Assembly (NCBI GenBank): GCA_937873665.1
Contig: CALMYW010000519.1
Span: 16,764-80,763, forward strand
DNA length: 64,000 bases
Reading direction: 5' to 3'
Origin: an uncultured Sphingorhabdus sp.
GTDB lineage: Bacteria > Pseudomonadota > Alphaproteobacteria > Sphingomonadales > Sphingomonadaceae
Shown: one piece after another, positions 59,430 through 64,000 of the stretch
Position numbering within the stretch: the stretch's first letter is position 1
How the letters are laid out: every line of letters starts with the position of its first letter
Position numbers and translations under genes: made by a program
The notes under the pieces: model-generated
What the model was told of the DNA's origin: nothing
Databases searched by the model: none
What the model saw: the letters and a program-made list of their open reading frames with translations, nothing else

Positions 59430-60516
59430 AAAGGAAGAGATGTTCAAGATAGAATAGTTCGGCCAAGCGCACCGCTGGAAGTTTAGTGTCGGCAGGCAGC
59501 CCTGTCATTGCGGCCCAGCTCACTTGCCACGCATCTGCTGAGTTGACCTCCGCTCTTTTCTCCAATGCAAAATGGAGCGGTGTGGTGACCGGAGAAACTG
59601 CTTTCGCGCTAGAGACGGCCTGTGCCCAACCGATATCGGGCGCGTTTATCGCGTCTTGGATCGTGGTCGGCTTGTCGCCCACACCGGCGCGTGCGAGCAT
59701 CGCAGCAACAGATGCAGGGCCAGGCGAAATTTCTGCAAGCTCCCCCAGCTCTTTTCCAAAAGCGAGTGGCCTGAACATAGGGTCAACCTTTGAAAACGGC
59801 TTACCAGCAACGCTACTGTACTCGCCCATCAGCCACCACAGCATTTGGAGCTCTTCATCGCCAAAGGTCAATTGGCGCGAAAGCCGTTTTGCAACCTTGT
59901 TCTGGGCCTCGACGATTCGCTCCAGTGCTGCGCCGACCGAATCGCTCAGCCTTTCGATTTCCTGTTTCCATTGGTCCTCGTCCGCCGGCTCTTCTGTTTC
60001 CTCCGAAACTTCGAAATTCAACTTGGGTACCGCAATCTCCAGATCTTTGGCGTCCGGGCGTGTATGGGCTTTCTTCCGCAGGGCCGTAAGGGCTGTGCTT
60101 GCCATTGCGGCAAGGTCCATCGGGAGCTCGGGCGACCGCAGCCCGGCAAATGAGGAGGTGATGACTGCGATTGCGGCATCGGGCAGGCTCGAGAACAAAT
60201 GAACCAACGCCGCTGCTGAAAGGAACTGGAGCTCGCGTTTCGCCGATGAGGGATCCATGGAAGTCGAGCCTCCTGACATCGCAGCAAGAACGGCTTTATA
60301 TTTATCCTCCAGCGCCTCGGTTTTTGTGCCGCTGGGAGGAGCGATACTGGCAAAGGCCAGACGGATCAAAACCTCGACAGTCCGATGATCTGCAATCGCG
60401 GCAGTTTCGACAACGCCCTTCCACCGAGCAGCGCGCGTTGCGCCCTCATCCATAAACAACTCGGCATACCAGCGGGCGAAATCGGAGTTCATTTCCGGAA
60501 CCTTTACCATCCTCAA
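59416..60516 (-). CDS. GASH-like all-helical GTPase-associated protein
   Basis: 366 residues from ATG 60516, in an ATGA overlap with the phosphoesterase gene. It is helical throughout, with no catalytic motif; notable segments are NSDFARWYAELFMDEGATRA, ELQMLWWLMGEYSSVAGKPF and the C-terminal LPAVRLAELFYLEHLFLYVGD-type end. This agrees with GASH, the GTPase-associated system helical protein of predicted conflict operons. It could be a scaffold linking phosphoesterase, GTPases and GAP1. Assignment relies strongly on its neighbours. Confidence 0.65.
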   Translation of the reverse strand: MRMVKVPEMNSDFARWYAELFMDEGATRAARWKGVVETAAIADHRTVEVLIRLAFASIAPPSGTKTEALEDKYKAVLAAMSGGSTSMDPSSAKRELQFLSAAALVHLFSSLPDAAIAVITSSFAGLRSPELPMDLAAMASTALTALRKKAHTRPDAKDLEIAVPKLNFEVSEETEEPADEDQWKQEIERLSDSVGAALERIVEAQNKVAKRLSRQLTFGDEELQMLWWLMGEYSSVAGKPFSKVDPMFRPLAFGKELGELAEISPGPASVAAMLARAGVGDKPTTIQDAINAPDIGWAQAVSSAKAVSPVTTPLHFALEKRAEVNSADAWQVSWAAMTGLPADTKLPAVRLAELFYLEHLFLYVGD

Positions 60517-61823
60517 ACCTCCAGTTTGGCGACTTCGGCCGCCACCTTTTCTATCAAGTTTCGTTGGGCAGCGCGGATTAAGGCCCGTCCATATCGCTCA
60601 GGTTCGGGTAGCTTCATCTCGCCTTCTTCGAGCAGCTCCAGGCTCTGGGCAATATCGCGCCGCTGGCTGCTGGAGAGGTTCCAGAACCGATACAATAGGT
60701 CTCGCGTATCCTCCTCGCCCATGGCAGCCTCCGCATCCTGGGCGGCGATGGCCTCGCCGCTGGCTTCGAGCACCGGCACTAACGTCACAGTCGAATCCGT
60801 TGATCGGACATTGACCGCCGGAATTTCCGGCTCTTCTGGGATCAAGATGGTAGATTCGAAAACATCTGCGCCTTGACTGGTCTGAATTGCCACAAACCGT
60901 TCCGGATTGTCTTGCATACGACGTTGGTGCAGTCGAACTCTAACACAACGGGTTTTACCTGCGCCTTCGATTTCAAGATGGATTAGATTATATCCCGGAT
61001 CATAGGGCTTTTCAGATCGCGAGGGATTAACGGCTCCAGCACCAAGCCGAACATAATTTGCTTCCATGACCGCCCGTTGCTTATGCTTGTGGCCGAAAAG
61101 ATGGAACATCGCGCGTGTGGTGAGTGCTTCATCTACGTCTTCACCATCCTCGAGCCATTCAATTGGGTGATGTACAAGCGCGAGATTGATGGTGTTCGGC
61201 GCTGGGTCGAGCACGGTTTGAAGCGGGCTGAGATAGAGATGGCCGGGCTTGTCGTCTTGCCCTTCCCGGCCTGAAAGCAACGTGGAGGAGAGCCCGTAAA
61301 GGCGAAGGTTCACGCCGCCGTCCAGAGGTATGTCCTGATGCCAGAACGGCTTGGCGGGCCAGATTTGGCAACCAAACGGAGCGGCGAAGTCATTATATGC
61401 TGAATGAGGCTGGAGAAGCTGTTGGCCTGCCGCTTCGTCTTTGAGTTGCTGCCGAAGCTTGGCTTCGCGTTTTGCGAGCGCAGTCGAGCCGATAGCGTGC
61501 TGGACGTTCTGGATCGACACACCATCTTTGATCATGGCTCGATCAACGTCGTGGTTGCCCGGAACGACGAAAATGCGCTCCTTAGGACAGCCGGAGATTG
61601 AGGACAGTTGCTGAATCCAGTCGCGCGCTGCTTTGTACTCATCTGGCGCGGCCTTGTAGGCAATGTCACCGCCCACAAGTATTGCACCTACTTCTCCTAT
61701 TTGCTCGACCTGCTTCGTCAGATCGCGCATCATCCTGGTTCGGATTGGGGAGTCTGGATCCATCCATGGATCGAGGCAATCTGGCGCTTTGAAGTGGATG
61801 TCCGAAATGTGAAGTATGAGCAT
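60513..61823 (-). CDS. Calcineurin-like metallophosphoesterase with helical C-terminus
   Basis: 436 residues from ATG 61823; first gene of the operon. All metallophosphoesterase motifs are present: SDIHF (Asp8, His10), GGDIAY, PGNHD, LVHHP and GHKHK. The C-terminal 150 residues are acidic and then helical (RDLLYRFWNLSSSQRRDIAQ), a region that may act as an adaptor. Substrates of this family in defence operons can be nucleotides, nucleic acids or phosphoproteins; none can be assigned here. The promoter should lie in the 391-bp gap upstream. Confidence 0.85.
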   Translation of the reverse strand: MLILHISDIHFKAPDCLDPWMDPDSPIRTRMMRDLTKQVEQIGEVGAILVGGDIAYKAAPDEYKAARDWIQQLSSISGCPKERIFVVPGNHDVDRAMIKDGVSIQNVQHAIGSTALAKREAKLRQQLKDEAAGQQLLQPHSAYNDFAAPFGCQIWPAKPFWHQDIPLDGGVNLRLYGLSSTLLSGREGQDDKPGHLYLSPLQTVLDPAPNTINLALVHHPIEWLEDGEDVDEALTTRAMFHLFGHKHKQRAVMEANYVRLGAGAVNPSRSEKPYDPGYNLIHLEIEGAGKTRCVRVRLHQRRMQDNPERFVAIQTSQGADVFESTILIPEEPEIPAVNVRSTDSTVTLVPVLEASGEAIAAQDAEAAMGEEDTRDLLYRFWNLSSSQRRDIAQSLELLEEGEMKLPEPERYGRALIRAAQRNLIEKVAAEVAKLEV

Positions 61824-62215
61824 GTATGATCGTCCCCTGCGAGCCAGGGAGGCAACCCCGCCATGCAGAACCCGAGATAGCTCAATTCAAACAAAGTTCA
61901 AGAAGATGGTGTATGCTTAGAGCGTCGACACTTTGGTTTAGGATTTGCCGATTGCGTGAACGGCACGGTTGCAATCATAAATCGCAATTGTTCCATGTTA
62001 AAGCACAGTTATTCGATAATGTGGGTGGGCGTATTTACTTTGACGTTCTGCGAACCAGTCCTTTGCAGAACGAGCCTCTGTCGGTTCGGTGATCGTCCAA
62101 CGAAGCCGCCATGCGCAGGTAAAATGAACAAAGAGCAGCTTAGCGAAATCTAGGCTCCATATCGGACTGTCGCCACTGTCCAACTTGGCTGCCCCTGATA
62201 TCATCCGCTCAATCT
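61824..62215. other. Intergenic region upstream of the GTPase operon
   Basis: No gene seen. It holds a perfect 8-bp inverted repeat CGTTCTGC/GCAGAACG (62044-62051, 62065-62072) and an AT-rich part near 61900-62030 likely to include the operon promoter. It also separates the helicase 3' end from the operon. Confidence 0.45.
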
Positions 62216-64000
62216 TCAAACATGGGGCTTTGAAATAGCAGTCAAGATCGACGCCGCATCTGCGCATGGCAGAAAGAGCCGCGTCTGATAACGAATGATC
62301 TCGGTGAAGCAGCCTTTCGCTTTGTACCAATCCAGCCTCTCCGCCGACCAGCCTGACAGTTCCAGACGCTGACTTCCATTGACGAGCGAGCGCTTGACGG
62401 TCAGCGGCTCGACACCCAGGAGCAGCAAAGGCTTTCCAGTCCGCATGACTAGCGAAGCAAGCTCGGCTGGCGCGATTGCTTGAGGCAGGTCTGTGCCCAA
62501 GGCCGCCGCCAACTCTGGAATGTCGCCCATGCCGATCTCGCGCCCCAGCAGTGAACGGCCATCCTTCGCCGCGATCCGGCTCACTCTGACATAGTCGCCC
62601 GGAAGCTTGTCCCAGATCGGCAGCAATAGGCCGGTCGCAAGATGCAGCCGCTCGCGTTTTGGCGACGCCAGCGCTTCGGCGGTTTCGGCCCGCCAATCAT
62701 TCTCAAACTGCTCGCGCCCGACCGGTTGCCAATTGCTCTCGGCAAGCTGTCCGGATGTCAGATATTCGGCGCGCAAGGGCCGGACGAGTTCAAATCGTTC
62801 GATACGCTCGCCGTCATCGGTGAGAAGCCCGCGTGCGCGCACGGCCAGCGCGACGCGCCCCGAACGCTGGTTTTGCATCGGACGGGTATGAGCATGGCCT
62901 AGATCGTGGATTTTGGTAAGGTCTTCAAGGCCGAGCGGTCGCTGGCGGCGGGCAATCTCGATCTCGAGCAAATGCGTCGTGGCACCCGATGCAGCGTCGA
63001 TGCGCAGGACTTGATCTGTGAGTATTTGATAATCCTCGACAGGGATTGTTTCGACGCCAAGATCAAGCGTCCCTGCGACACGCGCCGCATCGACACGCGC
63101 TTCAACTAGGCCCAGATATTCATCGAAAATGCCGTTCTGCAACTGGATCGGAAAGGCGAGGATGCGATTGAGCCAGCGCTGAATGGTCGGCAGCTCGTCT
63201 AGCAATCCGCCACCTTCGGCCTCGATTCTGAGACCCGACAGCTTTTGGAATCGGTCCAGGCTGACGGCGTCGAGCTTGCCTTGGTAGAGCAAGTGGAACC
63301 AGCGAGTGAGTGCGTCTTTCGCGTAAATGCTCTCGAGATTGTCGGCCGGATTGAACAGGTTCTGCCCGCCCGTTTGGCGCTGACCGCGAGTGAGCGCGCC
63401 AAGGCTGTCGAGACGGCGCGCTATCGTCGAAATGAAGCGCCTTTCGCCCCGAACATCGGTCGTGACGGGCCGGAATAGAGGCGCTGACGCTTGATTGGTC
63501 CGGTTGGTGCGGCCAAGTCCCTGAATGGCTGCATCGGCGCGCCAGCCCGGCTCGAGCAGGAAATGGATCCGGCGCTCCTGGTTCTTCGCATGCAGATCGG
63601 CATGATAGCTGCGTCCCGTGCCCCCCGCATCGGAGAAGACGAGGATACGCTTGTCGCCATCCATGAAGGCCTGGGTTTCGAGGACATTGGAGCGGGACGA
63701 ACGCGACTGCAGCTTTTGACTACCGTCGGTTCCGACCACCAACCGCCGCGAACGTCCCGTGACCTCGGCCACTGCATCGACACCGAAGCGTTCGATGATG
63801 GCATCAATCGCGGTTGCTACAGGCGGAAGCGCACACAGCCGCTCGATCATCGCGTCACGGGCTGCGACGGCGGCACGGCAGCGGACCGGATTGCCGTCGG
63901 CATCGCTCATTGGCTCGGAACGGGCTTCGCCATTTTCATCGACAAAGACCTGCATCAACCGGACGGGAAAGCTCTGTACCAGATAGTCGATCACATATTC
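62216..64000 (-). CDS. Strawberry-notch-like helicase, C-terminal part (partial)
   Basis: The frame is open to the right window edge, so the start is outside. About 594 C-terminal residues are visible. RILVFSDAGGTGRSYHADL followed by FLLEPGWRADAAIQGLGRTNRTNQ matches the SBNO C-terminal helicase region, including the motif VI-like QGLGRTNR. The remaining part (about residues 200-590) is a family-specific C-terminal domain. Such very large SF2 proteins with methyltransferase-like N-termini are common in alphaproteobacterial plasmids and phages, and are suspected to act in DNA transfer or defence. No enzymatic function can be confirmed from this part alone. Confidence 0.85.
   Translation of the reverse strand, partial: EYVIDYLVQSFPVRLMQVFVDENGEARSEPMSDADGNPVRCRAAVAARDAMIERLCALPPVATAIDAIIERFGVDAVAEVTGRSRRLVVGTDGSQKLQSRSSRSNVLETQAFMDGDKRILVFSDAGGTGRSYHADLHAKNQERRIHFLLEPGWRADAAIQGLGRTNRTNQASAPLFRPVTTDVRGERRFISTIARRLDSLGALTRGQRQTGGQNLFNPADNLESIYAKDALTRWFHLLYQGKLDAVSLDRFQKLSGLRIEAEGGGLLDELPTIQRWLNRILAFPIQLQNGIFDEYLGLVEARVDAARVAGTLDLGVETIPVEDYQILTDQVLRIDAASGATTHLLEIEIARRQRPLGLEDLTKIHDLGHAHTRPMQNQRSGRVALAVRARGLLTDDGERIERFELVRPLRAEYLTSGQLAESNWQPVGREQFENDWRAETAEALASPKRERLHLATGLLLPIWDKLPGDYVRVSRIAAKDGRSLLGREIGMGDIPELAAALGTDLPQAIAPAELASLVMRTGKPLLLLGVEPLTVKRSLVNGSQRLELSGWSAERLDWYKAKGCFTEIIRYQTRLFLPCADAASILTAISKPHV

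Noticed and set aside
1..64000. CRISPR array or rRNA/tRNA genes
   Set aside because: No regularly spaced identical repeats were seen, and no conserved rRNA or complete tRNA structure was recognised on reading both strands.

Overview
The window looks like part of a large conjugative plasmid or integrative conjugative element from a sphingomonad-type alphaproteobacterium (Sphingopyxis, Novosphingobium or Sphingobium-like). I infer this from the F-type transfer genes joined to a MobF relaxase, two alphaproteobacterial SOS boxes (GTTC-N7-GTTC), and a backbone set (ParB, ArdC-like, a DUF2493-like protein, a DUF6915-like protein, a strawberry-notch-like helicase, two SSBs) that I associate with plasmids of this group. 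No rRNA, tRNA or CRISPR array was found.

Layout. 1-8526 (+): F-type mating-pair genes traU-trbC-traN-traF-traH-traG, mostly overlapping by ATGA. 8537-15303: small accessory genes, an SOS-boxed operon ending in an SRAP/YedK peptidase, and a TetR-controlled three-gene ABC exporter. 16174-20010: a degenerate transposase-like gene, then a GHKL ATPase, a STAS-like DUF4325-type protein and a membrane protein. 20374-22022: a small HTH gene divergent from an S24 repressor, with an operator array and SOS box between them, then two small genes. 22236-28400 (-): relaxase, coupling protein, RHH accessory protein and a repeat-rich candidate oriT region. 28465-42689: ssb1 and a dense defence block: a type IIL restriction-modification enzyme, an SNase-like protein, a CBASS-like set (CD-NTase, GrpB, four-TM effector), a nuclease-NACHT protein, a HEPN-like protein and a transglutaminase-like protein. 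43010-45447 (-): two overlapping tyrosine recombinases. 45709-54235: maintenance genes including ssb2, RES/Xre, ArdC and ParB, followed by AbiEi/AbiEii to 55118. 55475-61823 (-): a five-gene overlapping operon of metallophosphoesterase, helical protein, two GTPase-like proteins and a GAP1-like protein. 62216 to the right edge (-): the C-terminal part of a strawberry-notch-like helicase.

How it fits together. Transfer genes, relaxase, coupling protein, RHH protein and SSB serve conjugation. ParB, RES/Xre and AbiE would stabilise the element. ArdC, the restriction enzyme, CBASS, the NACHT protein and the GTPase operon are predicted to protect against or compete with foreign DNA. A near-identical 23-bp direct repeat at 28104 and 45501, the second copy next to the integrases, suggests the defence block is itself an inserted element of about 17.4 kb.

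The signals I consider most worth following are the GTPase/GAP1 operon, a triplicated leader element whose variable stem keeps its pairing (upstream of ssb1, ssb2 and the DUF2493 gene), the operator array at 20585, the direct repeats around the defence block, and the ATPase/STAS/membrane trio. All functional calls come from reading sequence motifs; no database search was possible.
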